Shown here: piece after piece, positions 47,354 through 57,700 of the stretch
Layout of the letters: each line of letters opens with the position of its first letter
How positions within the stretch are numbered: the first letter of the stretch is position 1
Source of the DNA: SLDF01 sp964537925
GTDB lineage: Bacteria > Bacteroidota > Bacteroidia > Chitinophagales > Saprospiraceae
Assembly (NCBI GenBank): GCA_964537925.1
Contig: CAZICV010000008.1
Location: forward strand, 1-64,000
Direction of reading: 5' to 3'
DNA length: 64,000 nt
Notes under the pieces: model-generated
What the model was told of the DNA's origin: nothing
Seen by the model: the letters and a program-made list of their open reading frames with translations, nothing else
The model's database searches: none
Translations under genes and position numbers: made by a program

Positions 47354-47752
47354 ATGAACATCTACGAAGCGTTCGAATCCAAGCCTCTCGACGAAGACGG
47401 TAAGTGGTTCGACCTTTCCGACACTGCCAAGATCAAGCTGCGCTACATGGGCAGCGAAGCCGCCAAGCGCGCGCATGAGAACCTGATGCGTCCCTACGCT
47501 CAGCGTCAGAAGCTCGGCCTCGAACTGACCGAGGCAGAGTCGAAGAAGATCAACGCCGCCTTCCTGTCCGAGACGCTCGTTCTGGATTGGAAGGGCATCA
47601 CCGGCAAGGACAAGGAAAACATTCCCTACTCCAAGGAGGCGGTCGCTGCACTCTGTGAGGAGCTTCCCCGCTTCACCGCTCTGATTCTTCGGATCGCGAT
47701 GGACGAGACCAACTTCGAGAAGGATTTGGTCACGGAAGAGGTGGGAAACTAA
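47354..47752 (+). CDS. tail assembly chaperone (gpG-like)
   Basis: A 132-residue protein (IYEAFESKPLDEDGKWFDLS, AAKRAHENLMRPYAQRQKLG) of the type that binds tape-measure protein during tail assembly. The last codons contain the -1 slippery heptamer GGGAAAC immediately before the stop, so it is both made alone and as the N-terminal part of a frameshift product. Confidence 0.8.
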   Translation: MNIYEAFESKPLDEDGKWFDLSDTAKIKLRYMGSEAAKRAHENLMRPYAQRQKLGLELTEAESKKINAAFLSETLVLDWKGITGKDKENIPYSKEAVAALCEELPRFTALILRIAMDETNFEKDLVTEEVGN

Positions 47753-48150
47753 TCGACTACCTGCGGTGGAGTCAGAAACCCGCCGCCAAAAACAAGGCAT
47801 GGTTGGAGTCTATCAAGAAGGCGGACTCAACCCTAAGAATACCATCTTTAGAGAACGAACCCGAACTGCTTCCTCACCTTCTTTGGGTATGGGATGCGTT
47901 CGGAGTTCTCAACTATCGACGTGGCGTGTCCATGTCGGGACCTGTCCCGATCACAGTGTCCGATATCGAAGCCTATTGCAGGTTTAGATACATCACCTCC
48001 TCCTACGAGCGTGATCGCTTCCTGATGTACCTTAATGCACTCGATCAAGAGTGGATGACGAACCACTACAAGGACGCGAAGCAAAAAACGGACAAGACTC
48101 CGGAACCTCCTCCCAACCCTAGACCTACCTTCACACGTCCAAGGCAATGA
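47354..48150 (+). CDS. tail assembly chaperone frameshift product (gpGT-like)
   Basis: A -1 shift at GGGAAAC (47743-47749) joins the gpG-like frame to LIDYLRWSQKPAAKNKAWLE and onward to 48150, about 265 residues in all. The second part has TVSDIEAYCRFRYITSSYER and a Pro/Lys-rich tail. The downstream frame has no ATG start near its 5' end, only a TTG at 47803, so it is most likely expressed by frameshifting as in lambda gpG-T. Confidence 0.75.
47743..47749 (+). promoter_or_regulatory. programmed -1 frameshift site GGGAAAC
   Basis: Canonical X-XXY-YYZ heptamer in the correct frame (G GGA AAC), followed directly by the TAA of the first frame. Confidence 0.8.
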
Positions 48151-51100
48151 CCGAACAATACGGCTTCCAGTTTAAGGTCGATGCGACCGATGCGGCCAAA
48201 GGCTGGAAGCAGTTTGAGTCCGCCGTCGAGGGTGTGTTCAAGGCCCTAGACAGGATGGAAAGTCACGTCGAGAAGACGATGACTTCTGTCAACAATGCAA
48301 GCAAGAAGTCTGCGAGCGGACTTGCTGCATTCAAGAAGGCGGCTAACGACCTCGGAAACCTGAAGGTTGGCGGAAGCAGTACCAAGAACATCACGGCGCT
48401 GAATAATGCGATGAAGAGCTTCAAGGCTCCGTCTGCTGCTCAGGTCAAGAATCTCAACGACTTCTTCAAGGCGCTCAACCGTGCTGGCACGGGCGGCGGG
48501 GCTGCGGCTGCGCGCAATATCGAGGCGCTCAAGAACGCCGTCAACGGCTTCAAGTCTCCCAGCGCTTCCAATGTCCGCAACATCTCGGACTTCTTCGCGG
48601 CGCTCTCCACGTTCCGCAACAACGGCCTCGCCAACGCGGCGGGCATGTTCTCGTCGCTGCGCCAGATCAGCGGCTTCAAGGCTCCCAGCGCAACTCAGGT
48701 CAAGAACCTCCAAGCCTTTCTGACCACGGTCGCTAACCTCCGCATTCCTCAGAACGGCGCTCAGATCGCGTCGGTGTTGGACAAGATTGCTCGTGCGTCA
48801 TCGGCTGCGAACCAGAACTTGCGAGGCGTGCGAGGAGTAATCGGCGGGTTTAACTGGTCGAAGTTCAACGCCGGATCGCGTCAAGCGACCGTGAACATGA
48901 TGGGCCTGCAGAATGCGTTCTCTGCAACCTATCAGATGGGTTCCGTCCTCCGCACTCTGTTCGGATCACTGACGGTTGCGGAGCTAGGAAGAAACTTCTT
49001 CGAAGCTACGAACAGGCTGCAATCGTTCAACGCGTCGATGACCGTGATCTCGCGAGAAGCGGGCTTCGCGAACGATCAGCTACAATTTGTCACCGACACT
49101 GCTTATCGGTTGGGACTCGCTTATGGTCCTGCCGCAGAGGCGTTCGCCAAGTTCTCGATCTCGGCTTCGAAGGCTGGGGCTACTACCGCTCAAGCTCGTG
49201 ACATCTTCGAGGGCTTCGGCACGGCGATGACCGTGATGGGTTTGTCTGCTGACCGGCAGACGGACGTGATGCTCGCTTTGCAGCAGTCCATGAACAAGGG
49301 CTATCTGTCGAGCGAAGAACTCAACCAGCAGTTGAACGAGCACCTCCCCGGCGCGTTAGGCTATCTTCGCGAAGAGTTGAAGAAGACTGGCATCGAGCTT
49401 GAGGATGCGCTCAAGAAGAAAGCCATCGACGCCACCCAAGGCCTTTTGTTCCTTGCAAGTAAGTATCGTGAGGAGTTTGGACCGGCTCTTGAGCAAGCCC
49501 TGAACCGCCCTGCGGCGCAGATGAATATCTTGAGAACGAACATCACGAAGATGTTCGAATCCATCGCTGCGAACGGTGGTAATGAGGGTTTCACTGACTT
49601 CCTCAAGCGCATCAACGCGTACATGCGTCCTGAGGATATTGAGCGCTACGGCAAGGCAATCGGTGAACTCATCCGTAATGGGATGAACAAGCTGTCCAAC
49701 GCAGTGGATTGGCTGGCGCAGAATTGGGATTCTCTGAAAGGCCCGCTCGCTACCGGGCTGAAGCTAATCGGAACCTTGGCTGTCGTGTCTGGTACTCTCC
49801 AGATCGGTAGGTTCCTTGTCACGCCGATCCTCAGCGCGACCTCTGCGTTCAGGACCTTCATTCCCGTTGCGAGTCAAGGCATCCTTCTGATGCGAGCGAT
49901 GAACGCTTCGTCCTTGGCAGGATTACTCACGAGCGTCCGCCAGATGGACCCGGCGACACTTGCTCTACTGCAACGCTTCAACGGCCTTAAGACCACCTTG
50001 AGCACGATGCCTCCCAATCCGTTTGGGGCAATCCGTGCAGGCGCGACGCAGCTTACTGGTATCATTCCGAACATTGTCAGTTCGTTCGCCAAGATGGGAG
50101 GAGCAATTGCTGCTGGCCTGACGCTGGCCATGGCTGTGGGTCGCGAAGAGAACGAAAAGTACGCGCACGATTCCTATTCGACGACTGAGATTGTTTCAGG
50201 GTTCTTCCTGACTCTAGGTGACAACATTTCATCCGTGTGGACCACGGTTTCGGACTTCATGGCTGAGAAGTTCGGATGGGTAGCTGAAACCATTAGCACT
50301 ATTGTCAATGGTCTATGGGGAACGATCAAAGAGTTCTTCATGGCGCTGGCCTTCGGTTTTACTAAGGTTGCTGAAGCGATCTGGAAGACCATGACAGGTG
50401 TCTTCAAGGGGATTGCCAATCAGATTTCGTTGATCGGTTCCGCAATTGGAAAGCTACTCAGCGGCGACTTTGCAGGCGCAGGATCAGCGGCGCTAGGTTT
50501 CGTCACCGGACAAGGCTTTGCGAGCGGTTTTCAAGATAGCTTCAAGGGCTTCCTCGCTGACATCCCCGGCCAGTTCAGGCAGTATAAGGCTGACGTTCAC
50601 GCGGGTTATGGCGTCGTGTCCAATCAGCTTGCCGCTTACGGAGAGCGTGGCCGTGGCGCTGCTGATCGCGGACGTGCCTTGGATCAAACCGCTCAGGAAA
50701 ATCTCAACAGCTTATACGACCCAACCAAACTTCTCCGTACCGATCAGACCGAGGACGGGAAGAAGAAGGGCGGAGGCCGTAAGAAGCGCACTCCCAAGCC
50801 TGTAGACCCCATGAAGGAACTCGACCGCATTCAGCGCAAGGTCGATGATGTCATGAAGCGTCTGGCTGAGGATAATCCACTGCTGAAGCTACAGCAGGAT
50901 TTCATCAATGACCTGACCGAGCAGGCGCAGACGCTTCTCACTGACGGCGGTTACCAGAAGTGGATGAAGGAACTGGCGGACAGTGGCGGTGACGCCTCTG
51001 TCGCGATGGAAGCCTTGAAGGATCAGTTGACCGGAGCGGGCGCTGACCAAAAGGTTTTGACCGATCTACAGACTCGTTACGGGAAATCCGTCAACGACCT

Positions 51101-52451
51101 GACTGAGTACCTAGAGCGCCAAGGGCGCGCCTACGCCTACAAGACTGCGCAAGCCAAGATCGACGCCGAGTTCGGTGGTCGCATCATCAAGGACATGAAC
51201 GATCAGGTTCATCTCGCACGGATGAGCACTGTCGAGAACCGCACGCTTGCGGCTGTCATGGAGGAAGTTCGTAAGATCAACGAGCGAGGTGGTGAAATCG
51301 ATCAGGAGCGAATTGATAAGCTCGCTGACCAAATCCGCCTGCGTGAACGATACCTCGACCTCCTCAAGCAGGAGCGCGAGTTCTACGAGAACAACGGCGT
51401 CAACTCGTACATCAACTCGATCAAGACCGTTGGTGAAACGGTCCACGAACTCGACAAGACCTTCCTCGGCGGATTGGAAGACACGATTTTCCGCATCGGT
51501 AAGGAAGGTAAGCTGTCGTTCACCAGCCTGTTCGATTCCATTCAGGATGGTCTCCTGCGCTTTGCCTCGCAGAATATCACCAAGGCCATTGCCGGGTTCC
51601 TGACCGGCGATAAGGATAGCAAGAATCCGACTATCTTTGGCGGGTTGTTCAAGGCGTTCGGCCTCGATATTGGCTTCGATAAGGAGGCCGCTGCTCAGCG
51701 CTTCAACGCTCAGAACGTCGATCTTTATTCCGGCACGGTGAACGTCAACGGACAGCTTATGTCTGGTCCGCTGGGTTCGTCGTTCAATGCCGGTACGGCT
51801 ATGGGAGGCCTCGACGCCAACGGCGACATTGTTGTCAACGCCGGTTGGGTGGATGATATCGAGTCCCAGATGACGACCGCGCTTGGCCGCTCGGCGGAAG
51901 ACACCGCCAAGCTGATGAACCAGTCGTGGGGTCAGTCGATCAACGGCCTTGGCGGTCAACTCAATTACATTATCCAGAGCATCTCGGGCGGCGGCGGAGG
52001 AGGCGGCATTGCCGGTCTCGCCACCAAGCTCATCGGCGGCGTCTTGGGCGTCGGTGGTCTCTTTCCGGGCGTAAGCGCCGCTGCTGTCACGCGCCTGACG
52101 CCAGACGTAATGTCGAACATCGCCGCTAATCCCGGCATCTTCAAGGAAGGTGGATACTCCACCTCGCCAGTGGTGCGGTGGAATAATGCACCTCACTATT
52201 CGGAAGGCACGCACAACACCACGCCGGGCATCCCTGCGGTGCTACACGATAACGAGGCCGTTATTCCCCTTTCTCGCGGTCGTAAGGTGCCAGTTACGTT
52301 GACAAATGAGCGTGGTAGTGGTAGCCCTACTGTCGTCAATAACGTCTGGAACGTCCAGACGCCGAATGCCGACAGCTTCAAGCGCTCCCAGCAACAGATG
52401 TCGAACCAGATGCACCGGGCCGCAACTCGCGCCGTTCAGCGGAATAACTGA
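48147..52451 (+). CDS. tail tape measure protein
   Basis: A 1,434-residue protein setting tail length. About 1-200 is helical with three repeats of about 42 residues (FKAPSAAQVKNLNDFF at 92, then at 135 and 177). The region about 230-430 is the conserved tape-measure domain (SRQATVNMMGLQNAFSATYQ, SSEELNQQLNEHLPGALGYL). A membrane-active hydrophobic stretch lies at about 520-680. The end has IPAVLHDNEAVIPLSRGRKV as in many tape measures. Start overlaps the chaperone frame. Confidence 0.95.
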   Translation: MTEQYGFQFKVDATDAAKGWKQFESAVEGVFKALDRMESHVEKTMTSVNNASKKSASGLAAFKKAANDLGNLKVGGSSTKNITALNNAMKSFKAPSAAQVKNLNDFFKALNRAGTGGGAAAARNIEALKNAVNGFKSPSASNVRNISDFFAALSTFRNNGLANAAGMFSSLRQISGFKAPSATQVKNLQAFLTTVANLRIPQNGAQIASVLDKIARASSAANQNLRGVRGVIGGFNWSKFNAGSRQATVNMMGLQNAFSATYQMGSVLRTLFGSLTVAELGRNFFEATNRLQSFNASMTVISREAGFANDQLQFVTDTAYRLGLAYGPAAEAFAKFSISASKAGATTAQARDIFEGFGTAMTVMGLSADRQTDVMLALQQSMNKGYLSSEELNQQLNEHLPGALGYLREELKKTGIELEDALKKKAIDATQGLLFLASKYREEFGPALEQALNRPAAQMNILRTNITKMFESIAANGGNEGFTDFLKRINAYMRPEDIERYGKAIGELIRNGMNKLSNAVDWLAQNWDSLKGPLATGLKLIGTLAVVSGTLQIGRFLVTPILSATSAFRTFIPVASQGILLMRAMNASSLAGLLTSVRQMDPATLALLQRFNGLKTTLSTMPPNPFGAIRAGATQLTGIIPNIVSSFAKMGGAIAAGLTLAMAVGREENEKYAHDSYSTTEIVSGFFLTLGDNISSVWTTVSDFMAEKFGWVAETISTIVNGLWGTIKEFFMALAFGFTKVAEAIWKTMTGVFKGIANQISLIGSAIGKLLSGDFAGAGSAALGFVTGQGFASGFQDSFKGFLADIPGQFRQYKADVHAGYGVVSNQLAAYGERGRGAADRGRALDQTAQENLNSLYDPTKLLRTDQTEDGKKKGGGRKKRTPKPVDPMKELDRIQRKVDDVMKRLAEDNPLLKLQQDFINDLTEQAQTLLTDGGYQKWMKELADSGGDASVAMEALKDQLTGAGADQKVLTDLQTRYGKSVNDLTEYLERQGRAYAYKTAQAKIDAEFGGRIIKDMNDQVHLARMSTVENRTLAAVMEEVRKINERGGEIDQERIDKLADQIRLRERYLDLLKQEREFYENNGVNSYINSIKTVGETVHELDKTFLGGLEDTIFRIGKEGKLSFTSLFDSIQDGLLRFASQNITKAIAGFLTGDKDSKNPTIFGGLFKAFGLDIGFDKEAAAQRFNAQNVDLYSGTVNVNGQLMSGPLGSSFNAGTAMGGLDANGDIVVNAGWVDDIESQMTTALGRSAEDTAKLMNQSWGQSINGLGGQLNYIIQSISGGGGGGGIAGLATKLIGGVLGVGGLFPGVSAAAVTRLTPDVMSNIAANPGIFKEGGYSTSPVVRWNNAPHYSEGTHNTTPGIPAVLHDNEAVIPLSRGRKVPVTLTNERGSGSPTVVNNVWNVQTPNADSFKRSQQQMSNQMHRAATRAVQRNN

Positions 52452-52453
52452 TA

Positions 52454-53062
52454 GTGACCGATTTCCATGATGTGATTTTCCCGAAAGACATCTCCTATGG
52501 ATCGTCGTTCGGCCCCACCTTCAACACTACCATCAAGGAACTGGCGTCCGGACACGAGCAGCGCAACATCAACTGGTCGGAAGCTCGGTGCAAGGGCGAC
52601 GCGAAGTATGGCGTCAAGACCGTCGAGCAGATGCAGGCCCTCGTGGACTTCTTCTTCGCACGTAACGGCCGAGCCTACGGCTTCCGGTATTTTGACCATC
52701 TCGACCACACCATCACCAATCAGGTGATCGGCACAGGCGATGGCGTCATCAAGGCATTTCAGCTTTTCAAGCGGTACGAACCGATGACCAGCTACGCCTA
52801 CGACCGCCCGATCCGTAAACCGATTGCAGGTACGCTGCTGATGACGGTCAATGCGGATGCGACGACCGCCTTCACCCTCGACGCGTCCACCGGCATCGTC
52901 ACGTTCAATACCGCACCTCCGGTGGGACACCTCGTGCGCGTCGCGGCCTGCGAGTTCCATGTCCCTGTGCGCTTCGACATCGACGAGCTTGAGCCGTCCT
53001 ATGACGAATACAACAACCTGTCGGTGCCTTCGATTCCCTTGATTGAAATCCGTCCGCGATGA
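52454..53062 (+). CDS. distal tail protein, DUF2460 family
   Basis: A 202-residue protein; ISYGSSFGPTFNTTIKELAS, GVKTVEQMQALVDFFFARNG, FRYFDHLDH and FDIDELEPSYDEYNNLSVPS are the standard DUF2460 features. It corresponds to GTA and siphophage distal-tail (Dit) proteins. GTG start; ATGA overlap with the next gene. Confidence 0.9.
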   Translation: MTDFHDVIFPKDISYGSSFGPTFNTTIKELASGHEQRNINWSEARCKGDAKYGVKTVEQMQALVDFFFARNGRAYGFRYFDHLDHTITNQVIGTGDGVIKAFQLFKRYEPMTSYAYDRPIRKPIAGTLLMTVNADATTAFTLDASTGIVTFNTAPPVGHLVRVAACEFHVPVRFDIDELEPSYDEYNNLSVPSIPLIEIRPR

Positions 53063-54375
53063 AGTCGATCTCCCCTGCCCTAGACGCCCACCTCTCGGGC
53101 GAGGTCACGACCCTGTGCTCGTGCTGGAAGATCGTCCGGCGCGATGGTCAGGCGTTCTATTTCACCGACCACGACAAGGACATTGTGTTCGAGGGGAACA
53201 CCTACGAAGCGGAGTCCAGCTACGACCGTACCGCGATTCAGAGTAGCTCGGACTTCTCGGTCGATAACCTCGACGTGGCAGGCATCATCGATTCCGAGAA
53301 GATCACCGATCAGGAGCTTCGTGCGGGCCTATTCAATCGAGCCGATGTCTATATTTTCATCCTTAACTGGAAAGACCCCTCGCAGGGTGCGTTGAAGGTT
53401 CGTCGAGGCTGGCTCGGTGAGGTCTCACTGCTCGGCAACGGCACGTTCCAGTCGGAAATCCGTGGCCTCGCTCAAGCCTTGTCGCATAATTTCATTGAGG
53501 TGTTCTCCTCACAGTGTCGCGCCGACTTCTGTGACGCACGCTGCAAGCTCAATATTGCGGACTTCCAGACCGAGACCACGGTTGTTGCGTCTGCCACACG
53601 AGACTCTCTCACCATCGGGACCATTGAAGGAGGGGAAGAACCGCCGCCTCCGCCCGAGCCGCCCGCCTATCGTTACTGGAAACTGGCCAACATGACAGGC
53701 CAGATGAACGAAGGCGTGTCCATGGCCGAGATTCAGCTTCGCGCCAGCGTCGGCGGCTCTGCTCTTACACCCGTAGCCGTTTCCGCCAGCAACACCGACA
53801 AGAACAACACCCCCGCCAAGGCCATCGACGGCAATCCTTCGACACTGTGGGGCACGGTGGAGGGCTTGAATGGCACTGTTTGGTACACGCTTGATATGGG
53901 CGTCCCGGTATCGGTAGCGGAAATTGCTATCACCGCGCGTATCGATCCTCCGTGGCAGAGACAGACTCCGCACAGGTTCAATCTCTATTTCTCGGCAGAT
54001 GGGATCAACTGGACGCTTGCCAAAGTCGCTAATATTCAGCCTTTCAACACGCCGGGGCAAACGCAGACTGTATCACTTAGCTCGTTCACGGGAAATTTCT
54101 CTGGTGATCTCGCCTATGGAACGGTGACATTCGTCGATGGAGAAAATGCCGGGCGCGTCATGGAAATTATCGGGTTCGATGAAGACACCGCGACAATCGA
54201 ACTATTCGAGAACGTGCCCTACGAAATCGCAGTGGGAACAACTGTAAAGGTCGCTCCCGGCTGCGACAAGACGCTCGACCGCTGTATCTTCTATGCCAAC
54301 GTCATCAATCGCCGCGCGGAGGATTACATCCCCGGAACCGACGAACTTGTGTCTTACCCCGATGCCCAAAACTGA
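53059..54375 (+). CDS. DUF2163/BR0599 tail-hub protein with discoidin-like insert
   Basis: Residues about 1-190 are DUF2163 (KSISPALDAHLSGEVTTLCS, FSSQCRADFCDARCKLNIAD). The C-terminal part from about 345 is the BR0599 module, with CDKTLDRCIFYANVINRRAE. Between them, after a PPPPPEPP linker, lies a galactose-binding/discoidin-like domain (YRYWKLANMTGQMNEGVSMA to RFNLYFSADGINWTLAKVAN). Normal homologues are about 290 residues and lack the insert. It is probably exposed at the baseplate and binds sugars. Confidence 0.85.
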   Translation: MKSISPALDAHLSGEVTTLCSCWKIVRRDGQAFYFTDHDKDIVFEGNTYEAESSYDRTAIQSSSDFSVDNLDVAGIIDSEKITDQELRAGLFNRADVYIFILNWKDPSQGALKVRRGWLGEVSLLGNGTFQSEIRGLAQALSHNFIEVFSSQCRADFCDARCKLNIADFQTETTVVASATRDSLTIGTIEGGEEPPPPPEPPAYRYWKLANMTGQMNEGVSMAEIQLRASVGGSALTPVAVSASNTDKNNTPAKAIDGNPSTLWGTVEGLNGTVWYTLDMGVPVSVAEIAITARIDPPWQRQTPHRFNLYFSADGINWTLAKVANIQPFNTPGQTQTVSLSSFTGNFSGDLAYGTVTFVDGENAGRVMEIIGFDEDTATIELFENVPYEIAVGTTVKVAPGCDKTLDRCIFYANVINRRAEDYIPGTDELVSYPDAQN

Positions 54376-54778
54376 CGACTTCATTCAAGCAGCACGTTCT
54401 TACCTGACTCTCCCTTGGCTTCACCAAGGGCGTAACCGCGCGGGCGTGGATTGCGTCGGGCTAATCATTGCAGCAGCAGCAGACATCGGGATCGAGATTG
54501 GAGACTCGCTCGGTTATCGTCGCACGCCCGATCCTGAGCGCTTCGTTGAGCATATCAAGAGCGTCACCGATCCCGCAACTGGTTCCGCCCCCGGTGTGGT
54601 CGCGCTATTTCGCGAAAGGCAGCAGCCCTGCCACGCTGGCATCTTCGCTGAGCGAGAGGGTGTCCTGACGCTCATTCATTCCTACGCTCCGATTGGAAAG
54701 GTCATGGAAGAGCCTTTCATCCATCATTGGCCCCGCCTTCTCATGATGACACGCCGCATCAAAGGACTTGAATACTAA
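54362..54778 (+). CDS. NlpC/P60 cysteine peptidase, tail-associated
   Basis: A 138-residue peptidase that would cut peptidoglycan peptides during DNA injection. Catalytic Cys31 in GVDCVGL, His91 in PCHAGIF, and a third polar residue near His106. The position between DUF2163 and the tail-tip gene is the standard GTA/siphophage order. Start overlaps the preceding stop. Confidence 0.9.
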   Translation: MPKTDDFIQAARSYLTLPWLHQGRNRAGVDCVGLIIAAAADIGIEIGDSLGYRRTPDPERFVEHIKSVTDPATGSAPGVVALFRERQQPCHAGIFAEREGVLTLIHSYAPIGKVMEEPFIHHWPRLLMMTRRIKGLEY

Positions 54779-57700
54779 TGGCCGTCTTAGCAGTTACCCT
54801 TGCTGGTGGTCTTCTCGGCGGTGCCATCGGCGGTACTTTGGCTGCGGTTTCTCTCGGCCTGACCATCGGCGGCTTTATCGGGCAGACGTTCTTTGGTCCA
54901 ACGATCAAGGGACCTCAGCTTCAAGACCTGAAGGTCTCGGCATCGACCTATGGGAACCCAATCCCCGAGGTCTATGGGGTGGTGCGTGTTAGCACCAACA
55001 TGATCTGGTCCACCGGCATCAGGGAGACGAAGCACACCTCACGCGGCAAAGGCGGTCCCAAGCGGGAAACCTATACCTACGACTGCACCTTCGCCATGGC
55101 GCTGTGCAAGGGGCCTATCGACGGTATTCTACGCATTTGGGGCGATGGTAAGCTGATCTATGACGTTTCCGGTAATGCCTCCCGCGATCTCTACAGCGGG
55201 GACGCGTTCTACGATATCGCAACAAGTATCATGGACGATGCTGGCTGGACCCTCGGTAAGTCGTCGTCTGATACATCCGGCAAGTTCAAGATGCGCGTCT
55301 ATAAGGGAGGGGAGGACCAGCTTCCCGACTCCCTTATTGAAGCAGACAAAGGTGTGGGTTCGGTTTCCGCATACCGAGGCATCGCCTACATTGTATTTGA
55401 GAATTTCGAGCTAGAAGATTTCGCCAATCGTATTCCTGCGATTACGGTCGAAGTCTCTAAGGCTATCACCGGGAACTTCCCTTCCATCGTTGCGAAAACC
55501 GAGGGCGGTGAAGTAGTCTATAGCGACGGTAAGTCGTGGTATCCGGACTGGGTAACCGGCTTGCTTTACATGAGTGACAACACAGGTTCGAATCGACAAG
55601 TCACCGTGTTCGATATGACGACTATGACGAAGATGTATTCGGGACCCGGATCGTTTTCGGTAGGCGGACGTGCGTGTTTTATCCCCGGCACGGGAATCGC
55701 CTTGAACCAAATCGGTGCGTCTAATAGTCGTCCTTTTACTGTAACAAATTGGAACACTTTTTCCTCTTTAGGTAACTTCGGCGTCGAAGGTAATGCCTTG
55801 GGGATGATCCACCTCAACGGCGCTGGTCAATATGTTGAACAATATAGCGCAGACGGAACCTCGTGTGCCAACTTCCACACTGGCGCTAATACTCCAAACG
55901 CTTTCGTCCTAAACACAAGCTGGACAAGAGATACTATTTGCTTCCGGCCCGGCAATCGTGTGCCCCTATTCATAACTAGTGCGAATTACACTCCGGGAAT
56001 CATGATCGCTGGTAAGACCGGCACCACATCGGAGATTATTGGATGGCGCTCTAACTCCCTCGGATGGCTGGATGTTACAGTATGGACAATCCCGAGTGGG
56101 TCTGCAGGGTCTTATCAGTATGATCCGATTCGTCGCTATGTGAACGGTAGTTTCAGCGTCCGGTATCTGACGCTTACTCCGTTTATGGGCGAGACCTACC
56201 GCCCCGAGCTATGCCTGTATGATGCGTCGGATAACTGCTTGTTCTCCATGGGCATGACGAATGGTGTTCCGTGCTCATTCAAATATGAGCTTGATAGTAA
56301 CAGCTACAAGTTCAAGGTTAAGTATAGCCCGGACTTCCAAATCCCGCGTACTACCATGCAATATAGCCGTTTATATGGCGGGACGCTGGGGTATATCTAT
56401 CCGAGAGCTTACAACCCCCCTATTATTACTCAAATTGACCTCCAATCAGGAGCAATCCTACAGGAGAATGCGGATAATACTGGCAGCAATCTCGGCCAAT
56501 GGCATCTGATTAGCGGAAACCAGCATTGGGATGACCTGTCCAATAGCGTTCTCCTGAATACCGGAACCGGCTTCCGCCGCGTGTTCCTGCTGGTGGGGTC
56601 CTCGGGCTACAGCATCCGTTCCGTTGTCGAGGATGTGTGCCGGAAGACGAACGTCTTGGTCGATAGTGATTTTGACGTTTCAGACCTTAACGACGACCTC
56701 TTGGCAGGTTACCAGATCGACCGCGAATGCACGGCGCGCGACGTGCTCAAGCAGCTTGCTACGGCCTATCTCTTCGATGGTTACGAGAGTGACTACAAGC
56801 TCAAGTTCCGTTCCCGTGGCAACCCGTCAGTCACCACGATCACGGAAGACTGGCTCGGCCGAGATAGCGAAGGCCTCGTCGTCAAGGAGTCCTTGACGCA
56901 AGAGCTTGAGATGCCGATGCGCATCACGGTCAATTTCTACGACATCACCCGCGACCACCAGCAAGGCTCACAGAGCGCCAAGCGCAATGCCGGTCCTGTA
57001 CCGACGATGTGGACCACGAAGGAAGACCGGATCGATTTACCTATTGCGTGGTCACCAACGCAAGCGGTGCAGTGCGCTGACAAACTCCTTAAAATGACGT
57101 GGGCAAACAGGTGGTCCTTCACCACGTCCATGCCATGGAAGTACCTAAAATACGATCCCACTGACGTAGTTACGGTGTCCATGCATGACGGCACCACCTA
57201 TATGATGCGCCTGAATGAGGTGACGATTGGCGCGAACTTCTCTATCGAAGCTGTCGCCACCAGCGAGAAAGCCACGGCGTATGTTTCGAATGCGGTAGGC
57301 ACCAAAAGCGACGCACCGATACAGACGATCCCCGGCTCGTATCCGTGTTCGCCAGTCATTCTCAATACCCCTCTTCTCCGAGATGAAGATTATACGACCA
57401 ATAACCTCTCCGTCACTTACCTGACAGCCTCGACTTCCTCCGCCTACTTCAACGGCGCTCAGATTTTCATGAGCGAAGATTTAGTCGAGTACGACTCCAT
57501 TGCCTCCATCGGCTCAGGTATTCAGAACGGCACATGCTTGACCGCCCTGCCGAAAACGAAGGCGTATGAGTCCACGGATGAAACCACTGTCATTCGCGTC
57601 CGCATGACGAATCCCTATGCGGTGCTGGAATCAGTTGAGCAGGAAACGATGCTCACTTCTTACCTGAACGCCGCCATCATCGGGGACGAAGTGATTCAGT

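Noticed and set aside
51111..52214. 367-aa minus-strand ORF in the tape measure gene
   Set aside because: Antisense shadow of the tape measure reading frame.
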